NCBI RefSeq assembly: GCF_018446385.1
Contig: NC_055996.1
Location: forward strand, 46,670,365-46,734,364
DNA length: 64,000 bases
From: Zingiber officinale
Taxonomy: Eukaryota > Streptophyta > Magnoliopsida > Zingiberales > Zingiberaceae
Direction of reading: 5' to 3'
The notes under the pieces were generated by a model that was given only the letters and a program-made list of their open reading frames with translations, did no database searches and had not been told where the DNA came from. Every line of letters starts with the position of its first letter. Positions within the stretch are counted from its first letter, which is position 1. Both the position numbers and the translations under genes were made by a program. Below, piece after piece: positions 45,319 through 57,004 of the stretch.

Positions 45319-48300
45319 ATGGAGGGAAGAAGGAAGTTGTTAAGGTTCAATTTGCATAGGGTGCTATGTGTGGTTCTGATGATCTACCTCCTCAGCGGTG
45401 AAAGTTTGGCCATTAACTTTGAAGGCATGTGCTTTTTTTCGGCAATTTCTCCATGCTCTAGAGCTTAAATTGGTAGTTAAGGTGTATTTCTTAAGAAATT
45501 TTGCATTCCATTGAAGGGTTGGCTCTATTGGAGTTCCGATCGAGAGTGGAGGCTGATCCTTTTGGCGCCTTGGAGAATTGGAATCCTAGCGACAGGAACC
45601 CCTGCAATTGGAACGGTGTTAATTGTGTTGATGGCAAAGTTTTCAACTTGTACATTGACCGACTCCTTTAATTGTTGTCATTTTCATTCCTTCATTGATT
45701 GCCCAAACACCAACTAGTAAGCTTAGTCCGATTAAAAACTCAACACATAAGGATAACACAACCTCGGGATGTCATGTATTTATCTAAATACCACATAGAT
45801 ACAATTGTAGACAAGAATTGTGTCAGTTGAAAACTATTTTAGTTGACGATCAAAAGAAATACTTGCTTGATGGTTGCCTTCTCTCTTCTATTCATTTTAT
45901 CCCTGAAAATAATAGTTTCAGTAATATGACCAAGAATGTGCCACCTTGGGACTTTCATCTGATGGAACTTGATATATAATCATCTTAGAAAGAGAAAGAT
46001 TTAGACTAGTGGCACTACATTCTGTTTATGTTTCATTATCTTCTGCCTTATTTCCTATATATATATATTCTAATTTTCTGTTACAAATTCGTTTGAAGAA
46101 TTCAAGTCCAAAATTGTTACCCATGTGCAGGACTTTGATAGAGTTTTCTCTACAAGGAACTTTGTCATCTGACCTTGGAAAGCTCAGGCATTTGAGAGCT
46201 CTGTAAGTGCAGTTAATTTTATGATCATATTTGAACATAATTAAGATGATGCCTACATGGATTATATTTTCTTCTTTCATTTTATATCTTTGGTTAAAAG
46301 GTGCTTAGAGTTGATAATGTATCAAATAAATGATCAAGTTTATTAGATATAAGTGGCTAGAAAAAGAATCATTTAAAGTTTATTAAACACCAACAAAAAT
46401 TCCCAGAAATTCATTATCCTAACAACTGTTTTGTTTGAAATAATTGGCCTCAAATAGAGGTGGTTCTTCTCCATGTAAAATTATGTTTTGTTCGAATGAG
46501 TAAAGGATATCTTATGATCCATCCCATTTTGTCTTTTTTAAGCAATAATAATCTAACTAAATAATTTTTTTAATATTCATATCGTGTGTTTTAATATATT
46601 TGTTATTTGTCTCAATCTTATTTTTCAACTACACAAAAATAGATCGTCAATCAAATGAAAAAAATAATTTTATTATTCACACTCAAAGCTTTTAGAATCT
46701 AGTTAAGATATCACACTGGAATTAATTTTTAAATAATTAATCAATTAACAATCTATTTGAGAATAAAATATTATAAAATAATTTTTTTATGTGAGTAAGA
46801 AATTAATATTTAAAAAAAGTATAGAAAAGTCATCCATAAGTCATTAGTTTTAGTTAGTTTTAGGTTAAAAATAGTTAACTAAATAAAAACTTTTTGGAAC
46901 TTTTAAGATCATAGTAAACTCAGTTGTATGTTACACTTAAAAGGAAGAAAACTTAATAAAGAACTCAATAGATAATAGTTATCGTGCATCTATACTTACT
47001 ATCTCAAATATTGTTGTGAAATCTACAAGTGCTCGTATTCTAATCGTTATTGAAATGTCATAACTGGTTGTGTCATCAGTGTCCTTAACAGGAACAGATT
47101 TTCTGGAGTTATCCCAAAGGAAATTGGAGGGCTAACTAAGTTGGAGCTCTTGGACTTGAGAAACAATAAGCTAACTGGTACAATACCCAAGGAGATTGTA
47201 GAAATGCACTCTCTAAAACATCTGTTAGTCTCCGATCCTAGATTTCATATGTTCAATTAGATGATTAGCAAATTAAGTTATCAGGGTCAATCATTTTTCG
47301 TTCTTGCAGTTTGCTTTGCCACAACAAATTCCAAAGCAGAACATCTGCTGAAAAGTCTAACAAGCACGCCGATCAAATACAAGATTGGAATCATTCATGT
47401 GATGCAGCTGATGATCTACAACCTCTAAACAGAAAAGTTGGGCATCGGTAAGCCCTTATTTATGGGACATTTGTATAGCATATTGTAGCTTGTTCTTCTT
47501 GGTGCTATATAAGTTTTTGTAAGTTGAAAAACGAATTCTATTTCATGTTTTCATCAATCAAATGTCAGTTTCTGGGAGACAAGCTGGGAGAAACTGAAGA
47601 AAATTAATTCCTTTCTAGTCATGCTTGAAGGAAGAATCATACAAATCTTTAGCACAACTCGTTTGTGAGTGTTTTGGTTTTTTCTTCTTCAATGCATTTT
47701 TTACTCTTGACAATGTTTGCGTAACGTATTAGTTACATTCTAAACAACAGAAGAAATTTCCTTCCATGCTTCAAATGTGAACATATTTTTAATGATCATC
47801 AACAAAGGGATGGCAATCAAAATGGTAACATACGTACACTTGTTAGTTGCTATTTTTGAGCCAACTTTTTTTTTGATACACTTATAACAATCATTTTTCT
47901 TGATTGTAGCTGATTTTTGCAAGACATACATAATGATGAATACACAGATACATTATGTTCCCCGACGTAAGTTAGCTGAAGCAACTAAGAATCTCTATGC
48001 TAATCCTGTAAATGGTGGCCCTATAAATCAAATCGTCAGCGTTTTAACTACTACAAGTGGTTCATTTCCTGCATTGATATCAAAATCTAGACTTAATCCC
48101 TCTGAAGCTCCTATACCTCTTCCAAATCCACAATCAGTTTCTCCAACTGCTGAACCAACAAAACCTGCGGGAAATGAAATTCCATCAAGTGAAAGTATAT
48201 CAACATGGACATATATTCTTATTATTTCAGCAGCCGCTTTACTACTTACCTTGGCAGCATGCATCGTTCTAGTTTGCCGCAGAAAGGATGGAGCTAATAT

Positions 48301-49910
48301 AGGTCCATGGAAAACAGGATTGAGTGGTCAACTACAAAAAGCACTTGTAACTGGTACATTTTTTGTTCTTTCCTCAAATTTTTGTCATCAATGGTATGAT
48401 AATTGGCATAACATGCTTAGTTCTGGAAATTGTTGGAAAACTACTAACTAATGCAAAAGATGCTTTCACTTCTAATTATTACATTTGGAATTAACTTGTA
48501 CTTCAAATTAAAATTTTGTTTTCTTCATGCGTGTTGATATGTCTATCTTCAGGGGTACCAAAATTAAAACGCTTGGAGCTTGAAGCTGCCTGTGAGGAAT
48601 TCAGCAATATTGTTCTAAGTTATCCAGCCTTTACTGTATACAAAGGAATATTATCAAGTGGTGTAGAGATAGCAGTTGTGTCAACAACTATCACCTCTGC
48701 CAAGGAATGGTCAAAGGAATCAGAAAAGCTTTTTAGGAAAAAGGTTTATAGTTCTTGGTACCTGTTTAGCAAGTTCCCTTCTATGTTTTAGTACAAATTG
48801 AATATTTTTATTGTTAGATGATGATAAATGCAATGTTAATTGATATCTCCATGCTTTCTTGGAATGTAGGTTGAGGCACTTTCTCGCATAAATCACAAGA
48901 ACTTCATTAATCTCCTTGGTTACTGCGAAGAGGATGAACCTTTTATGAGAATGATGGTTTTGGAATATGCGTCTAATGGTTCACTTTATGAGCATCTTCA
49001 TGGTAGGTTCGTTCTCTATAAAAATTATTTGACCTATAAATGAGCTCGTCAGCAATAGATCAAACTTATACCAAAGTTTAATTTTTTTCAGGAGAAGAAT
49101 TTGAACTTCTCGATTGGAATGCTAGAATGAGGGTCATCATGGGGATCGCTTATTGTCTCCAACACATACACGAGTTGGATCCACCCATTCAACACCCCAA
49201 CTTAAGGTCAAGGTCCATCCTGGTCACTGAAGACTATGCCGCAAAGGTATAACTTGATCTATTTATATCATCAATTGCATGAGTTTCACTTCTCTTTGGG
49301 TTGAGATATATATGATCTTCTGTGCTACATTTAAATTTAATGCAGATTGTAGATATCAGTGTTTGGAAAGAAATTATTGACCAGGGAAAATTGGGTGTAA
49401 AGGATTATCTCAATAATTATGATACCTTATATGATCCTGCAAATAATGTTTATAGCTTCGGAGTATTATTGATGGAGATAGTCTCCGGAAAGGTCATCCA
49501 ACGTGAAGAAGAAGGCTCTATTTTGAACTTGGTAAACTAACATGTTAAAATAGATAGTGGTTACCTCTCTTTTATCAAAAGATAGTGGTTATATACAAAT
49601 CTAAGTCTTTTATATATATATATATATGTATATATAAATTAAATAACAGGTTACAGGATACTTAAAGGGTGATGGTGGTCCTAGTTCATTTGTTGATTCC
49701 AATGTTAAATCTCACAGCGAGGAGGAGTTTCGGATAGTTTGTGAGGTCATCCAAGATTGTACTAGCTCCGACCCGAGAAATAGGCCATCTATGAGGGAAG
49801 TGACATCTAAACTGAGAAAGATCATAGACATTTCGCCTGAAGCAGCTATACCAAGGCTTTCTCCTCTTTGGTGGGCAGAATTGGAGATCCTCTCTGTGGA
49901 AGCAAGTTAA
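45319..49910 (+). CDS. LRR receptor-like pseudokinase, MRH1/MDIS-like (12 exons)
   Basis: Exons: 45319-45424, 45517-45649, 46131-46202, 47080-47223, 47310-47447, 47569-47660 (end uncertain), 47910-48353, 48553-48743, 48870-49002, 49092-49246, 49346-49531, 49650-49910; about 684 residues. Order: signal peptide (LCVVLMIYLLSGESLA), LRR N-cap with NWNPSDRNPCNWNGVNC, three LRRs, RRKLAEATKNL linker, one membrane span (ILIISAAALLLTLAACIVLV), kinase-like domain ending SPLWWAELEILSVEAS. Family hallmarks all match. The kinase lacks the VAIK lysine (AVVSTT), has HPNL for HRDL and DIS for DFG, so it should not catalyse. Intron 1 uses GC-AG. At exon 6 the strong donor TTT|GTGAGT breaks the frame; the weak one at 47661 keeps it. 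Confidence 0.85.
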
Positions 49911-50554
49911 TTATTGTGGATACTCATCACGCAAATCATAGCTTTGTTCATTAATTGACAATCATATATATCAATTCAAATAGCACTTCTTTGATGTCTC
50001 ACTATCACTTTAGCAAATAATTGGAGGTCTCATATAATTTGCTTTCAGAGAGATGGCGACGACAAGATAATGCTTTCCGGATGCTATTTTGATGAGTTCA
50101 ATAGTATTCTTAACAAGCACTTGTATTATATTGTTATGTTGTTTGCCATTTTATATACAAATTTTAGCAATATAATATAATATAATATAATATAATTGAA
50201 TTGAATTGAATTAGTTGAAGAAAGGAAGGATGTTGGTTCTTTTATTGTAGTTTAAGATGAGGATGTGCCAGTTGATAATTAAGGTCCTTGGGAGATAAGG
50301 CTTGTTTATTTAGGAGCAAGATTAGCTTGGTGATGAGAGAGAGAGAGAGTGTAAGTTTATAATAAATTTTTAAGTTATTTTTACTATTTATTTGAATAAA
50401 TATTTTAGAGAGAATGCAAAATTGATTAATTTAGAGATCATCCTTATCCATCATTTTGATTTCGCCAAAACTGCCACACTCTAAATAAACATTAAACATT
50501 CATTTATTACTTCTTATAAAATATTGCTCACGAGAGACGGAAATTCTAGTCACC

Positions 50555-50558
<4 letters not shown>

Positions 50559-50622
<64 letters not shown>
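50559..50622. repeat. (TA)n microsatellite
   Basis: About 32 TA units; a shorter run follows at 50680-50698. Confidence 0.95.
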
Positions 50623-50625
<3 letters not shown>

Positions 50626-51331
50626 AAATAGTGAATATCTTACTAACAAAACCCACAATAATTTAGTCACCCTCGCGCGTGTATATATATATATATATAA
50701 TGATTTGATTTGATGGTTGATTGTCTGAGTTGATCCAATTAGATATGCTGAGCATATTGGATGGGACGCAATTAAAATTGACCAATTATATTGGACTATT
50801 CCAGTTTGGTTGAATGAAGGGGTCGAGCAAGCTATCATGTCAAACAAAGTCAAAAACAAGACGAGCAAGTTGGTCAACAAAGCATCAAATTGTTGATTGC
50901 ATGAGATGAGTCATCTAACTAGTTAGGTGACTAGAGTCTAGATAGGTTGATCAACTAGTTGGTCGAGTTTAGTAGGTCAAATGAGAGAGAGAAGCTAGAC
51001 AAATCAATTGAGCACACCCACCAGTTAGGTCGAATAGGTTGGTAAAATCAAGCAAACGGACTAAGTGAGTCTCTAGAAGCAACCACTTCCCAAAAAGATA
51101 TAACAGTGACTACAAGAGTAAAATAACTCTTCTATCTCACCTAATCAATATAGACTTAGGTTTACATCAAAAGATATTACTAAGTAATTTTTAGATTCAA
51201 TGACGCTTACAACCAAAGATCCCAAGTTCTTGGATGTCAAGAGAAGACCATAAGCAATGCAGGCATTTTAAGTATGAAAGAATGAGAACTAATGATACCA
51301 AAATGGCATCCAAAAGATTTTAAATAATGGT

Positions 51332-51437
51332 CCTAACGATCATGTTGTCATTAGGCCAACCTAAGAAAAAGTTTGGTCAACCAAATTCTGGTCCCAACAA
51401 TCATGTTGTCATTAGGTCAACCTAAGAAAAGGCTAAG
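51332..51437. repeat. Short direct duplication
   Basis: ATCATGTTGTCATTAGG and CAACCTAAGAAAA appear twice about 62 bp apart. Confidence 0.7.
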
Positions 51438-51631
51438 TCAATCTAGCTCAAGCGTTTCAAATGGTTAGAAGCTAACACTTCAAAGTTAGCTCGTACTAAT
51501 AAAATCCTAAGTCAACATAGAATACCTAGTCTACCCTAACACTACTCTATGTCAACTTTCAAACAAAATAAGATAATTCAATTTTGCCAACTTGAGTTAC
51601 CTAGGCTTGATCTGTCTAGAAACAAACTTAG

Positions 51632-51951
51632 GTGTAGGTACATCAAGGTAGTTTTGATATGATCAATTACGTTAAGTTAGGTCTTGTATATATTTAATAT
51701 CTTGTGTCTAAGTGTGCAGGAACTTAGGAGCGTAGCAAGTCGAGCGAAAGACGCAGCTAGCGATAAAGATGACACAGGAGAGAGTCGATGGGCTTGATGC
51801 GTCTTAGGGACGAGGTACTGGGGATAAGTACGCTGACAGACGAGAAGGAAACGCATGACGTTTCCGAGGGACGAGAAGCCGGAGCGGAAGCTTGCTCAAG
51901 GAAAATGCCGAAAAATGGGTTCAGGTGAGCCCTATTCTAAATGACAGAAAT
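51632..51951 (+). repeat. Copia LTR fragment, cut by the next copia element
   Basis: Plus-oriented relative of the LTR at 31401-32240 (shared TTTTGATATGATCAATT, CTTGTGTCTAAGTGTG, TTTCCGAGGGACGAG). It breaks off where the next LTR begins at 51952. Confidence 0.72.
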
Positions 51952-54126
51952 TGTTGGCGCTACTCAGAATTCTGTTCTGTTTCCCCTGTACAAAAATTTG
52001 TACAAGCACAGAACTTTTCCTAGCAACCCATATGCTTTTTAAAAGTTAAACTTGGATTGTAAACGAAACTTAACATTATTAATCCAAGTTCAACCCATGT
52101 GTTCATCAAAAGTTAAACCATATTACAGAAGTTGATTAAATATCTATTTCAAGGATTGACTTCTAGGTCGTTGGCGAGGCACTCGGCCTTCTTGGGTATG
52201 GGATCATCTACCACTTCCTAGTTAAAGCCTTTCAAAGAAATTGAATATTTAAACTCCTTACAGTGAACCCTAGGTTAAACTACAGAGATTTCAATCAAAG
52301 CATAAGATCGCTAGCCTTTTGTGTTGGTACTAAAGGATCCATACAAAGGAAAAATAAACTAGTACACAGCGGAAACAATTAACTAGTTATACCTTTCTTT
52401 GTAGCTTAAAGACCTCTTGATCTTCTGCTGTATTCCTCTTCTCCACTTGGACATCGTGTGGGCAATGATCTACCAAGACACAAAAACCACCCAAGTCCTT
52501 CTTTCTTCCAAGACTTTCGGCCACCAAGGGATCAAAGCTAGGAACACCACCGCTTGTTTTTCTTTCATCCTTGCAACCAGCCGACCACAAGATGGTTGAA
52601 GCCTCTTGATGCCACAGGCCTTAGGTGAGAAAGCAAGGGGAGAATAAGAATATGAGGGGGTCGGCTACAAGGAGAATAGAAGAGGAATAGACATTGTGTA
52701 GATAATTATTACCTCTAAGTCACCATCTATCCTCTTTTATAATCCTTGGTAATGGCTAAAAAGGAAAGATTTTAACAACAATTAAAATCTTTCTTTTAAA
52801 TTTCTTATTGTGGATGACTACAAAAGGAAAGTTTTAAAATTAAAAATCCCACTTTTAAACATTGTAGATGTCTACAAAAAGGAAAGGTTTTTAAAATTAA
52901 ACCTCTCTTTTAAATCATGGTTACAAAAAAGAAAAGTTTTAACAAAAATAAAATCTCTCTTTTAAACCATTGTAGATGGCTACGAAAGAATAGATTTTTT
53001 AAATTTAAAACTCTCTTTTAAAACCATGTGAATGACTTCAAAAAAGGAAAGTTTTTAAAATTTAAAATATCTCTTTTAAAACATTATAGATGGCTACAAA
53101 AAGAAAGATTTAAAAAATTAAAAACCCACTTTTAAACCCATCTTGGCCGACCCCTTGCTTGGGCACCAAGCAAGGATGTGACCGACCATAAGGATGACTT
53201 GGGTGGATGTGAGGCTTTATATATAGAGGTTACAACAGAGACCTAGAGGAGGAATTAGTTTTGGCCTCCTGATGAGTTTGAGCTTCCTGTGTTCGACTCG
53301 ATTACTCAACTCAAGTTCATCAATAATAACTCATACCACTAAAGAGTTATTATTGAACTACAACACCAATCCCATATTATATTATGGGCTCCTTCTTATC
53401 ATGAGTGCGTTAATCTCCCTGTTTTTAAGATATCAAATGTCTATTAATTAAATGAGTTACTGACAATTCACTTAATTAACATCTAGCTTCAAGAGTAGTA
53501 CCACTCAACTTCATTGTCATGTAGGAACTAAGTCCACCTGTAGGGTTTATATAACAATCCTTATGAGCTTCTCAAGGGGACATCATCATCCTAATAAATA
53601 GGACACAGTTTCCTTCTATAATCAACAACACACCATATAAATAATATTATTTCTCAACTTATTGGGCCTATTGATTTAACGAATAAATCCCACCCTTTGA
53701 TAAATTAAAGAAATAAATACTAAGTACATGTGCTTATTATTATATCGGGATTAAGAGTACACGCATCCATAATAACAGAGGTTCTGTTCTTTTATGCAGT
53801 CAGTATAAAAGGAACAACCTCAAATGGTCCTGCTCTATACACACATAGTGTACTAATGTAATTTTATAGTCAAGATAAATTTGTAACAAATTACACTACA
53901 ACCATTCCAATGATTTGTCCCAATCCATCTTGGTTGTGAGCTTCTATATATAATTTATAAGAAACTGATAATAAGATCTTTTGTGTGACACCACACACCA
54001 TGTTATCTACAATATAAATTAAATGGACAACTGCATTTAACTAAATATAAACATTTGACCAATGTGATTCTCATTTCAAAATAAATGTTTATACAAAAAG
54101 CTAGGCTTTTAGTATACATTCTAACA
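51952..54126 (-). repeat. 3' LTR of the copia element
   Basis: TGTTGGCGC to TTCTAACA, 2175 bp. It aligns in reverse with the solo LTR from TGTATACT..AAAGCCTA at one end to TGTACAAATTTTTGTACA near the other, which fixed the boundary at 51952 rather than at the inner TGTTGGTAC at 52322. TATA-like GGATTATAAAAGAGG at 52731-52745. Confidence 0.85.
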
Positions 54127-54137
54127 ATCTCCCACTT
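54127..54137 (-). other. Polypurine tract of the copia element
   Basis: Minus strand AAGTGGGAGAT next to the 3' LTR. Confidence 0.75.
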
Positions 54138-54148
54138 ATACTAAAAGA

Positions 54149-54318
54149 CTATGCTGCCATATATGTTGACATACATCTGATCCCCATCCCCTCAACATGC
54201 CCATCAAAAGCTCTCGTCGGAAGGGCCTTAGTGAAAGGATCTGCCAGGTTATCTTTTGATGCAATCTTGGTGACAACAACTTCTCCTCGCTTTACGATGT
54301 CTCGTATCAGGTGGTACT
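54149..54318 (-). pseudogene. Copia pol C-terminus (RNase H end)
   Basis: Minus strand has HLIRDIVKRGEVVVTKIAS and DNLADPFTKALPTRAF, the invariant end of Ty1/copia pol, then a short tail with GMGIRCM. The 5' side is removed by element 3. Confidence 0.85.
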
Positions 54319-54429
54319 TGTTGAAGCAATCTAGGTGCCCTAGGTTTTGATGTTTGGGCAAAGGTTTAAGTTAGGTTTATTGTTGTATTTGATATGCATT
54401 CTGAGTGTGCAGAATACAGGTACAACAAG

Positions 54430-54560
54430 GAAAGTCCAAGTGTGATCTTGGCAAAGGAGGAAAGTCCAAGAATGAATCTTGGCGGTGTAAGTCCAAGCAT
54501 GTAGTCTTGGCAACGTAAGTCCAAGTGTGACTTGGCAATGGATGAAGTCCCGGAGGTGAG
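54430..54560 (+). repeat. Hairpin-unit array, element 3 5' LTR
   Basis: Five units: GTCCAAGTGTGATCTTGG, GTCCAAGAATGAATCTTGG, GTCCAAGCATGTAGTCTTGG, GTCCAAGTGTGACTTGG and a diverged one. Repeated at 62500-62630 in the 3' LTR. Confidence 0.8.
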
Positions 54561-54775
54561 GAGCCTCTTGACAAAGGAAGACCCGACAATATGGACAAGG
54601 CCGAAGGAAGCTCCAGAAGGCAAGACGTGAAGGATGGGGAGACATCCGAGGGACGCGAGGCTGATGGAGGAGGCTAGAAGGCTAGGTTTAGGTTGGTCGG
54701 GCGAGGACGAGTGCATGAGAGATTGTACTCATAGTAAAATCCTAGTTTTAGGGTTTCACTGTAGCGTTACTGTAG

Positions 54776-54849
54776 CAGTCGACTGGTGCATGAACCAGTC
54801 GACTGATGCACTGTAGCAGAGAGCCGTTGGGCTGGCACCAGTCGACTAG
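54776..54849 (+). repeat. Palindrome array, word CAGTCGACTG
   Basis: CAGTCGACTGG, CCAGTCGACTG and CCAGTCGACTAG within 75 bp, about 40 bp before the TATA box. The 3' LTR has four at 62846-62955. Confidence 0.85.
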
Positions 54850-54884
54850 TAACGGGCAAATTAGGTTGCTGATTTGTTCCAAGC

Positions 54885-54897
54885 TCTATAAGAAGGA
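54885..54897 (+). promoter_or_regulatory. TATA box of element 3
   Basis: CTCTATAAGAAGG, conserved in the 3' LTR near 62987-62999. Confidence 0.65.
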
Positions 54898-55305
54898 GCT
54901 TGGTATGGCCGGCCAAGGTGACGAAATTAGACTTGGTTAAAGCCTAATTAGTAGTCACCAAACGTGCTCAAGGTTCTCTTGTGTCCAAGTGTTCTTGGTT
55001 GGTGTTATGGTGAGGTTTCTCCACCCACAAGGATTTGCTTGAGTAGCCGGAGTTTGCCGGGGGCTAATCCACCGAAGGATCGGGATCGTCCACCTTACGA
55101 ACAGCCGTGGAGTAGGAGCAAGTTATCTCCGAACCACGTTACATTGGCGTGCATTGGTTTGCATTTCCTTTCTTTGTCTTTAGCTTTCATATTCGTATTT
55201 AGTTTCGTATTATTCCGCTGTGTAACTAACGAATACGTAGGAAGCCATCGATTTAGGTGAGACGCTATTCACCCCCCCTCTAGCGGACGTCAAAGTTCCA
55301 ACAAG

Positions 55306-55317
55306 TGGTATCAGAGC
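55306..55317 (+). other. Primer-binding site of element 3
   Basis: Perfect TGGTATCAGAGC, two bases after the LTR. Confidence 0.9.
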
Positions 55318-55375
55318 GAGGTCGCTCTTCTACGGACTAACCTCCAAGAGAGCAAGAAGCTAGAGGAAGAAGAAG

Positions 55376-57004
55376 ATGGAGTCCGAAGGACCGCTCGGAT
55401 GGGATATCCGAATTCCACCTCCGTATGACAAAGAAGATTTCAATTATTGGAGGAAGCGGTTGGAGACATGGTTCCAAATGGATTGGAACCAATGGGTTGT
55501 CTTGAGTGACCCATTTGAAGCTCCTACGGACAAGAAGGGTAAACACCTCCGACCTCGGTATTGGACCGAAGAGCAACGAGAGCAATCGTAGGCGGACAAG
55601 GAGGTAATGAGAATTTTGCATAATTTACTACCTTCTAATATTTTGTTGAGTGTAGGTGAAACAACAAATGCAAGTGATCTTTGGAAAAAGATCATTGCCT
55701 ATCATGAAGACCCTATAAATATCCAAGGAGTGGAAGAGCCCAAGGAGAATGGCTCATTGGTCCAAGAAGAGAAGGACCAATCTGATGTTGACAAGAGGTC
55801 AACATTCGAGGAGGAAAAGGAAGAGGAGGAAGAGAAAGAGAAGGAAGAGGTGGAAGAGGAGAGATCTTCCACATCCTCAAGAGATGAAGAAGTGGAAGGG
55901 TCCACATCTTCAAGTGAAGAGGAAGAAGAGAAATCCGAGGAAGAGGAGATCTTGGAAGCTCAACCCTCTACCTCAACTACCAAGAAGAGCACAAAGGACC
56001 ACATCAAATGTTTTGAGTGTGGTAAGATAGGGCACTACAAGAGTAGGTGTCCTTCGCTCAAGAAGGTAAAGGAGGTAAACTCTAAACTCATTAAAGTTAA
56101 TTTAGAAACTAATGTGAGTTGTAGGAAGAAGAAGAAGAAGGAGAAGAAGCACATTAGGTGCTTTACATGTAGTGAGTGGGGGCACTACCACACAAAGTGC
56201 CCAAGGAGAGGAGAGCTCAAGAAATTGGCGCACTTGAAGAAGTGGGAGAAGAAGAGAGCTTCAAGGGTAAGGGAGGTAAACCCTAATTTGAATGTTAGTT
56301 CAAATTTAAATCGTTATAATGCTATTTATTATGAAAATAGAATGCATGATAAACCTAAGGACAAATATATACCTCCTCATGCTAGATCTACCATACCTAA
56401 GGTTAGGAAGGTAGATAACTACTTAGGCAACAATTCTAAGGACTTTAGATATAAGCCTAAGGCTAGCAATGCTCATAAGAATAAACAAAAATCCAAATCT
56501 ATGGATTTGGTAAGGGAAAACCAAGTCTTAAGGTCAAGACTTGATAACTTAGAGAGAACCTTAGCAAGAATGGAAAACTTGCTTAAGGGGCAAAGTGAGC
56601 ACAACCTTGGAAAAGCTAGACAAGAGTCATCCAATGGCTATAGAGGTTTGGGATACAAACTCAAAGCCAAGAAAGATGTGACTTCCTTTCATAGGGTTCC
56701 ATATAGCTATAGAACCAAACCTAGGACTAGTGGTCAAGCTAAAAGTACAAGGGAAGTTGTCCCTAAGAGTACTTTTGCAAAGACCAATGTGACTAAGACT
56801 TCTAAGAAGTCCAATAAAGTCACAAATAAGGTTACAAGGGGAGTTAGCCCTAGAAGTGACCTGTTGGAAGTGACCAAGACTTCTAAAAAGCCTAGAAAGG
56901 TCCTTAGGAAGGTATCTAGGAAAGTCATCCCTAGTGAGTACCTAGAGCATCCAAGGAGCACCAATAGGTTTTGGGTTCCTAGGAGCATAGTCTCTACACC
57001 CTAG
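55376..57004 (+). pseudogene. Gag of element 3, one in-frame stop
   Basis: One frame of 543 codons from MESEGPLGWDIRIPPPYDKE to FWVPRSIVSTP, cut only by TAG at 55589-55591 (codon 72, in a TCG-TAG-GCG context that suggests CAG decay). Order: Gag N domain, Glu/Ser-rich stretch (about residues 140-200), zinc knuckles CFECGKIGHYKSRC and CFTCSEWGHYHTKC, basic region, coiled coil ENQVLRSRLDNLERTLARME, Lys/Thr/Ser-rich repeats, WVPRS end. The best-preserved Gag here; apart from the stop it looks functional. It would bind RNA and build particles. Confidence 0.88.

Larger units (their letters stand above)
49911..51631. other. Intergenic DNA after the receptor-like gene
   Basis: No gene supported. Holds TA and TATAA simple repeats and, from 50860, mildly repetitive sequence with GGTTGGTCAA-like phrases that resembles transposon debris without clear ends. 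Confidence 0.5.
51952..54318 (-). mobile_element. Ty1/copia element, 3' part (5' part displaced by element 3)
   Basis: Minus-oriented: 3' LTR 51952-54126, PPT 54127-54137, end of pol 54149-54318, then cut by element 3. The rest of the internal region is outside the window. Its LTR is related to the solo LTR at 58037-60440. Confidence 0.85.
54319..55303 (+). repeat. Element 3, 5' LTR
   Basis: TGTTGAAGCAATC to AGTTCCAACA, 985 bp. Hairpin units 54430-54560, palindromes 54776-54849, TATA box CTCTATAAGAAGG (54885-54897), U5 tail CACCCCCCCTCTAGCGG. Confidence 0.9.

Noticed and set aside
52322-52327. TGTTGGTAC as the outer end of the copia LTR
   Set aside because: Homology to the solo LTR continues beyond it to TGTTGGCGC at 51952, so it is internal.
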